64,000 bases of DNA from Ilyomonas sp965199845 (GTDB lineage: Bacteria > Bacteroidota > Bacteroidia > Chitinophagales > Chitinophagaceae): NCBI GenBank assembly GCA_965199845.1, contig CBDATZ010000054.1:806001-870000 (forward strand), in the 5' to 3' direction. Under the pieces are notes generated by a model. That model was not told the DNA's origin. It did not search any database and saw only the letters and a list, made by a program, of their open reading frames with translations. The position numbers and the translations under genes are program-made. Shown here piece by piece: positions 63,648 to 64,000 of this stretch; within the stretch, counting starts at the first letter, position 1, and every line of letters starts with the position of its first letter.

Positions 63648-63773
63648 TTAAGCAATCTCATCAATATAATCTGCCCATTCCTGCATTATCTGTTTGTATT
63701 GCGGAAAGAATCTAGTGCAGTCATAAGCCTTGTCAATTTTGCTACGGTCATGTAGGCTAACTACCTGTTTACA
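63648..63773 (-). pseudogene. C-terminal relic of a P4-type tyrosine recombinase
   Basis: The minus strand reads VVSLHDRSKIDKAYDCTRFF, PQYKQIMQEWADYIDEIA and a stop. In P4-type phage integrases the nucleophile Tyr lies in a context AYDRT..., followed by M..WADYLD at the C-terminus. Only this tail remains. It shows that another integrative element once ended here. Confidence 0.6.
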
Positions 63774-63799
63774 ATTTCATGCTGGTTTGAAATTCAATA

Positions 63800-63905
63800 C
63801 GAATTCATCCTATACCGCTGCCGCTTGACACAATAGCCTTTATGAATTAATCATTTTACTGCTCAATAATTAATGGAATAAGGTGATCAAGCCTACCGAA
63901 ACCTG
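63800..63905 (+). repeat. dispersed degenerate repeat, copy B
   Basis: TTAATCATTTTACTGCTCAA followed by GGAATAAGGTGATCAAGCCT, matching copy A at 49335-49440 in opposite orientation over about 100 bases, including the flank CGCTGCCGCTTGACACAATA. The plus frame reads NHFTAQ, stop, LME, stop, GDQAYRNLHLYADKVFELFN, so the repeat may derive from a coding sequence. Confidence 0.55.
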
Positions 63906-64000
63906 CACTTATACGCCGACAAAGTCTTTGAGTTGTTCAATTAACGTTTGTATAAAAATTACTGTATATTTGTTTTGATACTTTATGTGTCGAAATTTTA

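Noticed and set aside
1..64000. CRISPR arrays, rRNA genes, replication origin
   Set aside because: No regularly spaced short repeats, no rRNA-like sequence and no cluster of initiator boxes with dnaA or rep genes were seen.

Overview
The window comes from a bacterium of the phylum Bacteroidota, most likely a Chitinophagaceae-like soil or plant-associated species. The evidence is a SusC/SusD pair, an AraC-regulated glycoside hydrolase locus, a protein with a type IX secretion (T9SS) sorting tail, starts with weak or absent Shine-Dalgarno sequences, an ECF42-type sigma factor beside a YCII protein, and Bacteroidota-type tyrosine recombinases. The genus is inference. There is no rRNA, complete tRNA or CRISPR array.

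Layout. (1) 1-3.97 kb: small, AT-rich, same-strand genes of unknown function, separated by a family of about 200-bp structured repeats (here called CAS-repeats). One repeat is split by an IS1111-type element and the last gene is cut by an IS3 element. (2) 3.94-5.23 kb: IS3 copy 1; an apparently identical copy 2 lies at 47.79-49.07 kb. (3) 5.2-15.2 kb: orphan DNA methyltransferase, Na+/H+ antiporter, a belt of decayed genes (NAD(P)-binding protein, histidine kinase, HAD phosphatase), DUF4230 and DUF4239 membrane proteins, then a stress cluster (YciE/YciF ferritin-like protein, DUF2382 proteins, small lipoprotein). (4) 15.7-18.8 kb: TMEM175-like channel, AhpD-like protein, YCII protein and ECF42 sigma factor. 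(5) 18.8-20.6 kb: nested insertion sequence relics. (6) 20.9-44.2 kb: a galactoside-utilisation locus. A five-gene minus-strand operon encodes GH36, DUF5107/TPR, aldose 1-epimerase, GH2 and a sugar/H+ symporter. It is followed by an AraC regulator, a GH59 galactosidase, and SusC-SusD-FG-GAP/UnbV on the plus strand. (7) 44.2-47.8 kb: two tyrosine recombinases, each near a tRNA 3' fragment. (8) 49-56 kb: a second run of CAS-repeats and small genes riddled with IS110, IS30 and IS3 elements. (9) 56-63.3 kb: a T9SS-exported FG-GAP protein and a two-component cluster (two hybrid-less sensor kinases, three stand-alone receivers). (10) 63.3-64 kb: relics, including the tail of another integrase.

How it works together. 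The galactoside locus reads as a complete pathway. SusC/SusD and the FG-GAP lipoprotein would capture a galactose-rich glycan or glycolipid. GH59, GH36 and GH2 would release alpha- and beta-linked galactose. The symporter would import it, the epimerase would feed it to the Leloir pathway, and the AraC protein would sense the inducer. The most unusual part is the CAS-repeat family. Five or six copies share conserved core boxes, long inverted arms and complementary ends (GCYAAC at the gene side, GTTAGC at the far side), and each separates single unrelated genes in one orientation. This is the layout of integron gene cassettes, although the repeats are longer than normal attC sites and no integron integrase is visible. 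IS110-superfamily elements sit inside three of them.
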